Of a stretch of 7,900 nt of DNA, positions 1-6,782 are shown piece by piece. Location of the stretch: NCBI GenBank assembly GCA_947627825.1, contig CANQXO010000061.1:1-7900 (forward strand), in the 5' to 3' direction. The notes under the pieces are model-generated. The model was not told the origin of the DNA. It did no database searches and saw only the letters and a list, made by a program, of their open reading frames with translations. Position numbers and translations under genes: made by a program. This DNA comes from an uncultured Clostridia bacterium (GTDB lineage Bacteria; Bacillota_A; Clostridia; TANB77; CAG-508). Each line of letters starts with the position of its first letter. Within the stretch, counting starts at the first letter, position 1.

Positions 1-12
1 TTTTTATCTTCT

Positions 13-50
13 AAAAAAGTATATCCATTTATTTTAGGATATACTTTTTT
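13..50. terminator. Bidirectional terminator-like hairpin
   Basis: Perfect 14-bp inverted repeat: AAAAAAGTATATCC (13-26) and GGATATACTTTTTT (37-50) with a 10-nt loop. The A-tract on one side and T-tract on the other give a U-rich tail in either direction, as in intrinsic terminators shared by convergent genes. On the minus strand it would end anything reading through from the ABC exporter about 560 bp upstream. On the plus strand it would end a gene lying left of the window. The GC content of the stem is low, so its efficiency is uncertain. Confidence 0.7.
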
Positions 51-223
51 TATTATTTATATTATAAATTAATTAAGGATCTACAGATTCTTTTAAAAAG
101 ATTTTCTTTTGTTTTGCAAATGTCTTTATTTTACTAACTATTATAGCTAGAATTAATGATACAATGGTAATTTCAACAGTTCTTGCTAATACATATAATA
201 AAAGTACTAAATATATTATATTT

Positions 224-246
224 AAATGCAAGCATTTTTTGCATTT
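224..246. terminator. Short hairpin, weak terminator candidate
   Basis: AAATGCAA (224-231) and TTGCATTT (239-246) form a perfect 8-bp stem with a 7-nt loop. On the plus strand it runs straight into further Ts; on the minus strand the tail is AAATATAATA, which is not a good U-tract. It lies just past the stop codon (247-249) of the coding-like minus-strand fragment at 247-354. It may therefore be what is left of that fragment's terminator. Confidence 0.3.
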
Positions 247-442
247 TTATAGATTTATGTAATCATTTACATTATTAATTTCTTCCATGATAGTTCTTGT
301 ACCTTTTCCCACTTCAACATATTTCCCAATTTTGAGTATATAGTATTTATAGCATTACCGCTATTACTGATATTCCGATGGACTTATGGACTGGTAAAAT
401 AGTATTTATGGCATTTATAGTAATATCTTTACTATAAATATT
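247..442 (-). pseudogene. Coding-like fragments, probably decayed gene remnant
   Basis: Two short minus-strand open stretches in different frames read like protein but have no start. One (442 to 350, stop at 347-349) has the pieces INAINTILPVHKSIGI and SVIAVML. The other (354 to 250, stop at 247-249) has KIGKYVEVGKGTRTIMEEIN and ends NDYINL. They overlap out of frame by a few bases, as expected of an old gene broken by indels. I recognise no family, and chance open frames in AT-rich DNA remain possible. The rest of the 608 bp left of the ABC gene holds only repeats, hairpins and a candidate promoter. Confidence 0.25.
340..415. repeat. Imperfect 17-bp direct repeat
   Basis: ATAGTATTTATAGCATT at 340-356 recurs as ATAGTATTTATGGCATT at 399-415, with one mismatch and a period of 59 bp. 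It lies inside the non-coding region left of the ABC gene, within the coding-like debris. Function unknown. Confidence 0.6.
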
Positions 443-509
443 TCACCACATGGGAATAAATTGGGAACATTATTATTATTTGCTTACACTTTTTCTCTAA
501 ATTTAATCT

Positions 510-554
510 ATTATATTATAAACAAGATTACAATAAAAATTATATTATAAACAA
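510..554. repeat. 16-bp direct repeat, two copies
   Basis: ATTATATTATAAACAA occurs exactly at 510-525 and 539-554, a period of 29 bp. Each copy carries TATAAT on the minus strand. Only two copies exist and the 13-bp spacer is too short for a CRISPR array. A local duplication of a promoter region fits best. Confidence 0.75.
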
Positions 555-567
555 TCGTATAAATCAA
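539..567 (-). promoter_or_regulatory. Candidate sigma-A promoter with no gene behind it
   Basis: Minus-strand TTGATT (562-567), a 17-bp spacer, then a perfect TATAAT (539-544). The -10 sits in one copy of the 16-bp direct repeat. No ORF follows on this strand. A transcript would run through 1-530 towards the hairpins at 224-246 or 13-50, so it would be a non-coding RNA if real. TATAAT arises often by chance in such AT-rich DNA. Confidence 0.3.
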
Positions 568-580
568 ACTTTCTTATACG
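556..580 (-). terminator. Weak hairpin after ABC exporter
   Basis: CGTATAA (556-562) and TTATACG (574-580) form a 7-bp stem with an 11-nt loop. It starts about 30 bp past the exporter's stop codon, in the direction of transcription. Read on the minus strand it is followed by a T-rich but interrupted stretch. It is the only candidate terminator close to the gene, and it overlaps the candidate promoter at 539-567. Confidence 0.3.
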
Positions 581-608
581 TTATACAATTATCGAAACTT
601 TAAAGTAA

Positions 609-2207
609 TTAATTTTTTAAGCATATTAAACTATGATTATTAAAAACATAAAATTTATTACATATTTCATTTATTTTATCATTGTGTGTTACAATTATTA
701 AGGTCTTGTTTTTAAAATATTTTAAAATAAAATTAACTACAATTTCTTCAGTATGTTTATCAAGGTTAGATGTAGGTTCATCTAAAATATAAATTTCTTT
801 ATTCATTAAATAACTTCTTAAAATATTTATCCTTCTTTTTTGCCCTGTAGATAATTTTAGGCCTTTTTCTCCTACAATAGTATATATACCTTGTTTAAAT
901 TGTAATAATTCGTTTAACTCTAATTCATTTAAATATTCTATTATTTTATCATCTGATATATTTTTATCTAAACATAAGTTATCTTTTATTGACATATTAA
1001 ATAATTCTATTTCCTGACTTACTATACCAATATCTAATTTTCTTTCTTTAATATCAAAATTATCTATTAATACTTTACCTGTATATGAATTAATATTACC
1101 TATAATTAAATTAACTAACGATGTTTTTCCTTGTCCAGATTGACCTGTGATAGATATTTTATCATTTTTATTTATAATAAAATTATCAACTTTTATTTCT
1201 AGATTTGTTTCAGGATATTTTATAACTACGTCTTGCAATTTAATTTCACAAAAATCTTCAATTATTACTCGTTCATCAGACTTTTTGAAAATATTTTTTA
1301 ACTTGTTTTTTATTGCTTTAAGTTCATACCAACTAATGATATTACCAGACAATTCTTCAAATACAAATCCCATTTCTACTTGAATAGAAATATAGAATGT
1401 TATTATACCTAAAGTATCTATACCATTTGATAAATCAATTGCTGCTTTGACAAGTCCTAGAAAGAAAGGTACAACAATTAAAATATTACGTAAAGCTTCT
1501 TCTAATGAATAATATTTAACATACTTTCTATTTTCATTAGTACATTTTTTTCCTTCTTTATCAATTTTATTTATAAAATATTTATCATTATTCAAAAGTT
1601 TAACTGTACGAATATTGCTAATAAAATCATTATAAATTGATGAATATTCATACTCTTTATCATATAAAATTTCTACTTGTTTATTTGCTTTTTTTAAAAT
1701 TTTAATACTTAAGAATACACATAAAACACTTGCTATAAATGATATTATAAACAGTAAAATAGATTGGTTATACAATGTGTAAAAAAGAAATATAAAAGTA
1801 ACTAATATACTAACGTATTCAGCTTGTAATATTTTCTTTACCAACTCACTTATCTTACTAATAATATTTTCAAAATAACCTGTTTGGTATTTTGAGATAC
1901 TTTCTGTTGGAATCTTACTTAATTGTTTATAAAATTCTGAATATTGTATATTAGAATAATCATATAAATAGTTATCACTATATTTTCTTAAAAGATAATT
2001 CCCATCAACCCTTAATGTTTTTGATACAATAAAAATTCCAATAACAATAATAGCCTTTTCTACTGTAAATGGTAATGTTAAAAATAAAGTAAAAGTAAAT
2101 GGGACAAAGTAATAAATAAAATCCAAAAACGCCTCGATCAATAAGCAAAATGTTATTTTCCTTTTATTAAGACTTTTAAAAATAAAATTAATATTGTCTT
2201 TTTTCAT
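609..2207 (-). CDS. ABC exporter, fused membrane and ATPase domains
   Basis: A 532-residue type I ABC half-transporter that would dimerise in the cell membrane and export a substrate at the cost of ATP. The membrane domain has hydrophobic stretches at about 19-45, 50-65, 130-170 and 240-283. The ATPase domain (from about 320) is complete: A-loop Tyr331, Walker A GQSGQGKTS (355-363), Q-loop Gln398, signature LSTGQ (452-456, a variant of LSGGQ), Walker B IYILDE (472-477) with catalytic Glu477, and switch His508. There is no N-terminal C39 peptidase domain, so it is not a leader-cleaving bacteriocin exporter. Substrate unknown; peptide export is plausible from the general resemblance. The start is set by AGGAG (2212-2216), 4 nt before ATG. 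The ATG overlaps the stop of a possible 42-codon ORF (ATGA). It is extremely AT-rich, more so than secA, which fits acquisition by transfer. Confidence 0.9.
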   Translation of the reverse strand: MKKDNINFIFKSLNKRKITFCLLIEAFLDFIYYFVPFTFTLFLTLPFTVEKAIIVIGIFIVSKTLRVDGNYLLRKYSDNYLYDYSNIQYSEFYKQLSKIPTESISKYQTGYFENIISKISELVKKILQAEYVSILVTFIFLFYTLYNQSILLFIISFIASVLCVFLSIKILKKANKQVEILYDKEYEYSSIYNDFISNIRTVKLLNNDKYFINKIDKEGKKCTNENRKYVKYYSLEEALRNILIVVPFFLGLVKAAIDLSNGIDTLGIITFYISIQVEMGFVFEELSGNIISWYELKAIKNKLKNIFKKSDERVIIEDFCEIKLQDVVIKYPETNLEIKVDNFIINKNDKISITGQSGQGKTSLVNLIIGNINSYTGKVLIDNFDIKERKLDIGIVSQEIELFNMSIKDNLCLDKNISDDKIIEYLNELELNELLQFKQGIYTIVGEKGLKLSTGQKRRINILRSYLMNKEIYILDEPTSNLDKHTEEIVVNFILKYFKNKTLIIVTHNDKINEICNKFYVFNNHSLICLKN

Positions 2208-2332
2208 AGTACTCCTATATAAAAAATATATTTTTTAAAATTACATTTATTTATAAAATGTTCCGTTGGTAAATCCTCGGCTTTACGGGATTTTCGGCAT
2301 TTATGGGAACAAATTAAATTTTTTGTGCACAT
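2204..2332 (-). CDS. Possible 42-residue Cys-containing ORF upstream of exporter
   Basis: Open frame beginning MCTKNLICSHKCRK and ending KKYIFYIGVL. It has Cys at 2, 8, 12 and 30 and a basic N-terminal half. Its TGA overlaps the exporter ATG in an ATGA arrangement typical of translationally coupled genes, so it could be a small substrate or leader peptide of the transporter. Against this, no Shine-Dalgarno precedes the ATG (the bases before it read GTTCCCGAA), no signal or double-Gly leader is seen, and the DNA also carries the GGGAACAA repeats. It may therefore be spacer sequence that happens to be open. No family recognised. Confidence 0.25.
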   Translation of the reverse strand: MCTKNLICSHKCRKSRKAEDLPTEHFINKCNFKKYIFYIGVL

Positions 2333-2343
2333 TTCGGGAACAA
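2259..2343. repeat. Spacer with GGGAACAA repeats, less AT-rich
   Basis: The spacer between transferase and exporter holds GGGAACAA at 2305-2312 and 2336-2343 (31 bp apart), an inverted TGTTCC at 2259-2264, and a 6-bp stem AAATCC/GGATTT (2271-2276, 2288-2293). It is visibly richer in G and C than its surroundings. The same elements in the same order (TTCCG.TGG, GGTAAA, GGCATTTAT, GGGAA.AAATT) recur in diverged form at about 373-470. I see no clear promoter or U-tailed terminator here, so the transferase and exporter genes may be co-transcribed. Confidence 0.45.
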
Positions 2344-2382
2344 TTTATATAATTTAATGAATTTTATTAATTATTTTATAAC

Positions 2383-3378
2383 TCATCTTCCTTCATCTGT
2401 TCCCAATACACCTTTCATGTATTCTAAAAATTTCTTAAAATCTTCTGAATTGTCTGGCAATGTATCTGCTTTAAATAAATAGCTATATTGTTTCTTTGCT
2501 TTTAAATATTCTTCATCTTTCTGCCTTTTTATTCTTTCAAATCTTTCACTAATTTCTGGCAGACCTATATCTTGTGGAGTAACACTTAATCCTAATTGTT
2601 TTGTTAAATAATTAAAAATTTTTCTATGTTCATAACATTTAAATTCTTGTATTATTTCATCTGGAAATACACAATCTGGTATTAAATATTCCTCTTCATT
2701 AACTATATTTGACCATTTAGCATAAGTTTGTTCCACAAAATCATCAATTGCTGATTTTACTCTATATGCATTTTCTTTTTTTATTTTTATTACATATATG
2801 CTTCCATCATTATACTCTGTTGCAAATTGTTCTGCACATGCTAAACTAGTACTGGCAGAAATAAATCTACCTTTTCCTTTTATTGAATGAACATATGCTA
2901 GCTCATCTATATTAGTATTTTTATGTCTAGATAAGTATTCAGATAAATTAATTCCTTCTTGAATAAAAGAATTTGTATAAAGCCCTACTTGATTTCTTTT
3001 ATCTCCATGTAATAAAATAATGTAATCTCCTAAAATAAATTTATTATTACTTTTTAATTGCTTTTTAAATGAAAGATTTGTACTTCTTTTTAAGCTTTGA
3101 TTAAATTCTGTTTGTATTTCTATATTTGTTCTTTGTTCATTTGGATTTTCGTGTTTTTTTTTGGGATTTTCGTGTTTTTTTATGTAATCTTCTACTAAAT
3201 CGCTTAACCCCTCATACACAAAATCTAAAGCATCTATATCTACATTTTTATTTTTTAACTTACCATTTTTTAAAGATTCAAAAAATACTTTTATTTCAAT
3301 TGCATTGTTTGTCTGTAATACATACCTTTCTAATTCAATCATTTCTTCATTTGTTAGATCGTTTAAATTTTTTGACAT
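2383..3378 (-). CDS. Putative ADP-ribosyltransferase-fold protein with atypical His
   Basis: 331 residues, cytosolic by appearance (no signal peptide or membrane segment). Residues 1-110 are charged and helical, with a duplicated KKHENP (67-72, 74-79). Residues 118-247 resemble the catalytic core of cholera/pertussis-type mono-ADP-ribosyltransferases, which move ADP-ribose from NAD+ to a target. The strand-1 motif is LLHGDKR (122-128), aligning with LYRADSR of cholera toxin. Then come GRFISASTS (170-178), matching the STS motif, IYVIKI (194-199), and NEEEYLIP (227-234), matching the ExE motif before a Pro-containing strand. The usual Arg is His124. That recalls the His-Gly of PARP-type enzymes, but the rest is of the R-S-E kind. 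The tail 276-300 is Lys/Glu-rich, perhaps coiled coil. AGAAAGG lies 11 nt before ATG. It has its own promoter and no adjacent antitoxin. Target unknown; family assignment is by motif only. Confidence 0.6.
   Translation of the reverse strand: MSKNLNDLTNEEMIELERYVLQTNNAIEIKVFFESLKNGKLKNKNVDIDALDFVYEGLSDLVEDYIKKHENPKKKHENPNEQRTNIEIQTEFNQSLKRSTNLSFKKQLKSNNKFILGDYIILLHGDKRNQVGLYTNSFIQEGINLSEYLSRHKNTNIDELAYVHSIKGKGRFISASTSLACAEQFATEYNDGSIYVIKIKKENAYRVKSAIDDFVEQTYAKWSNIVNEEEYLIPDCVFPDEIIQEFKCYEHRKIFNYLTKQLGLSVTPQDIGLPEISERFERIKRQKDEEYLKAKKQYSYLFKADTLPDNSEDFKKFLEYMKGVLGTDEGR
3143..3181. repeat. 21-bp tandem duplication with T-tracts
   Basis: GGATTTTCGTG plus a run of Ts occurs at 3143 and again at 3164, a period of 21 bp, so the reading frame is kept. 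It encodes the duplicated KKHENP in the linker of the ADP-ribosyltransferase-like protein. The T-runs are 9 (3154-3162) and 7 (3175-3181) long, read as A-tracts in the mRNA and prone to slippage. Confidence 0.8.
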
Positions 3379-3465
3379 TTTTAAATAAACCTTTCTAAAA
3401 TTTTCACTTTTATTTTTATATCATAGTTTACATATGGTATTTTATTTTGATATTGATATGCTAAA

Positions 3466-3496
3466 TACCTATCAATGTTAATTACCTATCTAACAT
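3466..3496. promoter_or_regulatory. Operator-like repeats at transcription start of transferase gene
   Basis: TACCTATC at 3466-3473 and 3483-3490 (GATAGGTA on the coding strand), 17 bp apart start to start. The second copy lies inside an inverted repeat ATGTTA (3475-3480)/TAACAT (3491-3496). The set lies immediately downstream of the -10 box at 3503-3508, where a bound repressor would block transcription. No regulator gene is seen nearby. Confidence 0.4.
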
Positions 3497-3502
3497 AAAT
3501 TT

Positions 3503-3531
3503 ATTATATATTATTTTTTTTTAGCAGTCAA
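3503..3531 (-). promoter_or_regulatory. Sigma-A promoter of the transferase gene
   Basis: Minus strand TTGACT (3526-3531), exactly 17 bp, then TATAAT (3503-3508). The -35 matches consensus at 5 of 6 positions and the -10 at all 6. The start site would be near 3496, giving a leader of about 118 nt before the ATG at 3378. It is the best promoter in the window and shows the gene is not read only from secA. Confidence 0.75.
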
Positions 3532-3555
3532 ATTTAAAAGAGTTGTAAAAAATTA

Positions 3556-3575
3556 GAGCTATGTTTCCATAGCTC
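3556..3575 (-). terminator. Intrinsic terminator with GAAA loop
   Basis: GAGCTATG (3556-3563) and CATAGCTC (3568-3575) form a perfect 8-bp stem. On the minus strand the loop is GAAA, a stable GNRA tetraloop, and the tail is TAATTTTTTAC. It ends transcription coming from secA. The stop codon of the peptidase E relic (3559-3561) lies inside the stem. Confidence 0.85.
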
Positions 3576-3720
3576 CTTTAAACTCTTGGTTATTTGAAGT
3601 GTGTGCTAAATCCTGCATCTCTTTATCATCAACAATATATAAATCTTTACCAATAAGAGTTCTTATTTCATTTTCAATAGTTTCATTTGATATTCCAGCT
3701 GATGTTAATAAAAACTTCAT
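3559..3720 (-). pseudogene. Truncated peptidase E-like (S51) relic, 53 codons
   Basis: The reading frame starts MKFLLTSAGISN, the typical opening of peptidase E/S51-like proteins of Firmicutes, which hydrolyse N-terminal Asp dipeptides or are uncharacterised relatives. Intact members have roughly 200 or more residues and a nucleophilic Ser in the middle. Here only about 25 residues look familiar, then DLYIVDDKEMQDLAH and a short tail running into the terminator (GAMET, then stop). The catalytic part is absent, so a large internal or 3' deletion is likely. The preceding GATGGTG is a poor ribosome-binding site. It lies 112 bp downstream of secA, on the same strand. It could still be translated as a short peptide, but I see no sign of function. 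Confidence 0.55.
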
Positions 3721-3758
3721 AACTACACCATCTAGTATTATTTATGTAGATTTGTATT

Positions 3759-3776
3759 TTGCCAACAAATTGGCAA
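3759..3776. repeat. Perfect hairpin downstream of secA
   Basis: TTGCCAA (3759-3765), loop CAAA, TTGGCAA (3770-3776). It lies about 57 bp past the secA stop codon. Neither direction is followed by a U-tract, so it is not a clear intrinsic terminator. The sequence overlaps the motif AACAAATTGGCAACA, variants of which occur in the two other spacers to the left. Confidence 0.6.
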
Positions 3777-3832
3777 CAATTTACATATTTTTTGCTGTTT
3801 TTGCATTTTTCAATTTTCTAAAGCCGTTGATA

Positions 3833-6565
3833 CTACTGGTTTCTACCATGACAATTTTTGTATTTTTTTCCACTGCCGCATGGGCAAGGATCATTTCTTC
3901 CTACTTTTGGTCCATTATTTTTTATTGTTTGATTTACTTGAGATGTATCTTCGTCTAATTTATTTATATTTTCTAATGATGCTTTTGTAATTTTAGCTGT
4001 TTCTGCTCTACGTATTTCTTGCTGTTTCTGAATGTTCAAAAGAATTCTTACAACATCATATTTTATGTTATAAATCATTTCATCAAACATTTCTGTTCCT
4101 TCGATACGGTACTGTATAACTGGATCTTTTTGTCCATAAGCTCTAAGTCCTATTCCATCTTTTAGTTCATCCATATTATCTATGTGGTCCATCCATTTTT
4201 GGTCTACTACTTTTAGCATAACTACTCTTTCAAGTTCTCTTATGTCTTTTTCTCCAATTTCTACTTCTTTTTCTTCGTATTTTTTAAGTGCTTTTTCTTG
4301 TAATTCTTCTATTACTTTATTTACATTTGGTTTTGATTCTTCTAGAGAATCTATTTTATCTATCCCGAATGTTCTTCTAATTTCCTCTTTTAGAGAATTT
4401 TTGTCTATACCAGAATCATCTATTATATGACTATTAACAGTATCTTCTGCAATTTCCAATATCATGTGAGTTATATTATCTTTTAATGATTCTCCATCTA
4501 ATACTTGTTTTCTTTGTGTATAAATAATCTCTCTTTGTGTATTCATTACATCATCATATTGTAATACATGTTTACGAATACTAAAGTTTCTGCCCTCTAC
4601 TCTTTTTTGTGCTTTTTCAACTGCTCCAGATATTATTTTAGATTCGATTGGCATATTCTCATCTGCACCAAGTGTATTGTATACATTTGTAATTAAATCT
4701 CCACCGAAAATTTTCATTAAATCATCATCTAAGCCAATATAAAATTTAGATTCACCAATATCTCCTTGACGTCCACTACGTCCACGAAGCTGATTATCTA
4801 TTCTTCTAGATTCATGTCTTTCTGTACCAATTATTTTTAAACCACCAGCTGCAATTACCTTTTCTTTTTCTTCTTTTATTTGTTCATCATATTTCTTTAC
4901 TAAATCTCTAAATTTCTTCCTTGCTTGTAAAATGTTTTCATCTTTCGTTTCATTAAATGCCATTGCTTCTTCTATTTCTTCATCTGTATATTTTTGCATT
5001 TTCATTTCTTCTCTTGCTAAATATTCACTATTTCCTCCAAGCATAATATCTGTACCACGTCCAGCCATATTAGTTGCAATAGTAACAGCTCCAAATTTAC
5101 CTGCTTGTGCAATAATTGTAGCTTCTTGCTCATGGTATTTTGCATTTAAAACAGAATGAGGAATACCTTCTTGTTTTAAGATCTTACTTAGCTTTTCAGA
5201 TTTTTCAATTGATACTGTACCAACTAAAACTGGTTGTCCTTTTTGATAGCTTTCTTTTACACTTCTGACAATTGCTCTATATTTAGCTGGCTCATTTTTA
5301 TATATTACATCATTTTCATCTCTACGAATCATTGGTCTGTTTGTAGGAATAGAAATAACGTCTAAAGCATATATTTCTCTAAATTCTTCCTCTTCAGTCA
5401 TTGCAGTACCAGTCATACCAGCAAGTTTTGCATACATTCTAAAATAATTCTGGAATGTAATTGTTGCAAGTGTTTTAGATTCATCTGCAATTTTTACTCC
5501 CTCTTTTGCTTCAATTGCTTGATGAAGTCCATTATTATATCTTCTTCCATACATAATTCTTCCAGTAAATTCATCAACAATTAAAACTTCACCATCTTTT
5601 ACCATGTAATCGATATCTCTTTTCATAATTCCATGCGCACGTAATGCTTGGTTTACATGATGAACTATATCAGAATTATCTAAATCGTTAAAGTTTTCTA
5701 AATTAAAAAATTCTTCTGCTTTTTTTATTCCTTTTTGAGTTAATGAAGCAGATTTTGCTTTTAAATCAACTATGTAATCATATTTTTCATTATCTTCTGC
5801 TTGTACTTCATCTTTAATATCTTCTTCAACTATTATTTTAGCATTTAATCTTTTTACAAAGTCATCTGCTTTTTTGTATAATTCTGATGATTCATTTGCT
5901 CTACCTGAAATAATTAATGGAGTACGAGCTTCATCTATTAAAATACTATCAATTTCATCAACAATAGCAAAGTTTAATTCTCTTTGCACTGCTTGTTCTT
6001 TATAAATAACCATGTTATCACGTAAATAGTCAAATCCAAATTCATTATTAGTTCCATATGTTACATCACAATTATATGCTTCTCTTTTTTCATCTGGATT
6101 CATACCTGAAATAGCAAGACCAACAGATAGTCCTAAAAATTTATATATTTTTCCCATCCATTCGCTATCACGCTTTGCTAAATAATCGTTTACTGTAACA
6201 ACATGTACACCTTTTTTTGTAAGTGCATTTAAATATACTGGTAAAGTAGCAACTAATGTTTTTCCTTCACCTGTTTTCATTTCAGCAATTCTACCTTGAT
6301 GTAAAATAATACCACCTATTAATTGCACATCAAAATGCCTCATTCCTAATACTCTTTTTGAAGCCTCTCTAACAACAGCAAATGCTTCTGGTAAAATATC
6401 ATCTAATGTTTTTCCTTCTGATAATCTATTTCTAAATTCTTCTGTTTTAGCTTTTAATTGCTCATCTGATAATTTACTAATTTCTTCTTCAAACCCATTT
6501 ATTTTATTTACAATTGGCATTATTCTTTTTACTTCTTTTTCACTATATGTTTTAAATAATCCCAT
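3833..6565 (-). CDS. secA: Protein translocase ATPase SecA
   Basis: The 910-residue motor of the Sec pathway: it binds preproteins and drives them through SecYEG by ATP hydrolysis at the membrane. Counting from [10 protein letters not shown], the sequence shows FDVQLIGG (78-85), Walker A MKTGEGKT (96-103), the preprotein-crosslinking entry near [14 protein letters not shown] (170-183), Walker B IVDEIDS (201-207), VDEFTGR (330-336), LAGMTGTA (381-388), [10 protein letters not shown] (498-507) and [20 protein letters not shown] (581-600). It ends in the zinc-binding SEC-C motif with Cys894, Cys896, Cys905 and His906. A charged insertion at about 512-572 makes it longer than Bacillus SecA, as is usual in clostridia. 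An in-frame ATG at 6625 would add 20 residues, but AGGAGG (6572-6577) stands 6 nt before the 6565 ATG and the promoter overlaps the extension. All key residues are present. It is transcribed from its own promoter. Confidence 0.98.
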   Translation of the reverse strand: MGLFKTYSEKEVKRIMPIVNKINGFEEEISKLSDEQLKAKTEEFRNRLSEGKTLDDILPEAFAVVREASKRVLGMRHFDVQLIGGIILHQGRIAEMKTGEGKTLVATLPVYLNALTKKGVHVVTVNDYLAKRDSEWMGKIYKFLGLSVGLAISGMNPDEKREAYNCDVTYGTNNEFGFDYLRDNMVIYKEQAVQRELNFAIVDEIDSILIDEARTPLIISGRANESSELYKKADDFVKRLNAKIIVEEDIKDEVQAEDNEKYDYIVDLKAKSASLTQKGIKKAEEFFNLENFNDLDNSDIVHHVNQALRAHGIMKRDIDYMVKDGEVLIVDEFTGRIMYGRRYNNGLHQAIEAKEGVKIADESKTLATITFQNYFRMYAKLAGMTGTAMTEEEEFREIYALDVISIPTNRPMIRRDENDVIYKNEPAKYRAIVRSVKESYQKGQPVLVGTVSIEKSEKLSKILKQEGIPHSVLNAKYHEQEATIIAQAGKFGAVTIATNMAGRGTDIMLGGNSEYLAREEMKMQKYTDEEIEEAMAFNETKDENILQARKKFRDLVKKYDEQIKEEKEKVIAAGGLKIIGTERHESRRIDNQLRGRSGRQGDIGESKFYIGLDDDLMKIFGGDLITNVYNTLGADENMPIESKIISGAVEKAQKRVEGRNFSIRKHVLQYDDVMNTQREIIYTQRKQVLDGESLKDNITHMILEIAEDTVNSHIIDDSGIDKNSLKEEIRRTFGIDKIDSLEESKPNVNKVIEELQEKALKKYEEKEVEIGEKDIRELERVVMLKVVDQKWMDHIDNMDELKDGIGLRAYGQKDPVIQYRIEGTEMFDEMIYNIKYDVVRILLNIQKQQEIRRAETAKITKASLENINKLDEDTSQVNQTIKNNGPKVGRNDPCPCGSGKKYKNCHGRNQ

Positions 6566-6571
6566 TTCATG

Positions 6572-6577
6572 CCTCCT
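6572..6577 (-). promoter_or_regulatory. Shine-Dalgarno that fixes the secA start
   Basis: AGGAGG lies 6 nt before the ATG at 6565 and inside the coding stretch that a start at 6625 would require. This decides for the shorter protein beginning MGLFKTYS. Confidence 0.9.
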
Positions 6578-6596
6578 AAAAAATATTTCGTTTGTA

Positions 6597-6625
6597 ACTA
6601 TATCACGAAATTGTAACTTTCGCAA
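6597..6625 (-). promoter_or_regulatory. secA promoter
   Basis: Minus strand TTGCGA (6620-6625), 17 bp, TATAGT (6597-6602). The start site would be near 6590, giving a leader of about 25 nt. A 7-bp inverted repeat, ATTTCGT (6585-6591)/ACGAAAT (6605-6611), straddles the -10 box and might be an operator. Confidence 0.65.
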
Positions 6626-6707
6626 GGTGTTTTTATATTATTATTGGTTATTTTATATTATTTCTTTGCTTTAATTAATTTAAAATTGATAAATTCAAAA
6701 TAACATA

Positions 6708-6765
6708 TTAAAAACTAACATTATGCAATAAGAATTTAATTTATACATTCAATGTTAGTTTTTAA
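6708..6765. terminator. Long inverted repeat after CofE-like gene
   Basis: TTAAAAACTAACATT (6708-6722) pairs perfectly with AATGTTAGTTTTTAA (6751-6765), a 15-bp stem with a 28-nt loop that itself can form a 4-bp GAAT/ATTC stem. It begins 18 bp past the stop of the CofE-like gene and carries T-tracts in both directions, so it may act as a weak terminator between that gene and secA. The stem has only two G-C pairs. The core ACTAACAT/ATGTTAGT is the same as in the hairpin at the 5' end of the gene. Confidence 0.5.
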
Positions 6766-6782
6766 ATTTCATTTATTATATT

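Noticed and set aside
510..554. Two 16-bp direct repeats considered as a CRISPR array
   Set aside because: Only two copies, a 13-bp spacer, no palindromic repeat and no cas genes.
609..2207. ABC protein as a leader-cleaving bacteriocin exporter
   Set aside because: The N-terminal C39 Cys peptidase domain is absent; the protein begins almost directly with a membrane segment.
2259..2343. GTTCC/GGAACA elements as LexA (SOS) boxes
   Set aside because: The Firmicute LexA box needs GAAC and GTTC halves 4 bp apart; here the halves are far apart and partly in direct orientation.
2383..3378. Transferase-like protein as a DarT/DarG-type toxin-antitoxin system
   Set aside because: No macrodomain antitoxin or any other partner gene adjoins it; the next gene is an ABC exporter.
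3759..3776. Hairpin behind secA as its terminator
   Set aside because: No U-tract follows on the minus strand; the GAAA-loop hairpin at 3556-3575 is a far better terminator.
3599..3958. Plus-strand open frame of 119 codons across the secA 3' end
   Set aside because: It runs antisense to secA and the peptidase relic, has no ribosome-binding site and reads as low-complexity hydrophobic sequence typical of an AT-rich reverse strand.
6566..6625. N-terminal extension of SecA by 20 residues
   Set aside because: The extension covers the promoter and Shine-Dalgarno of secA and does not resemble SecA N-termini; MGLF is the normal start.
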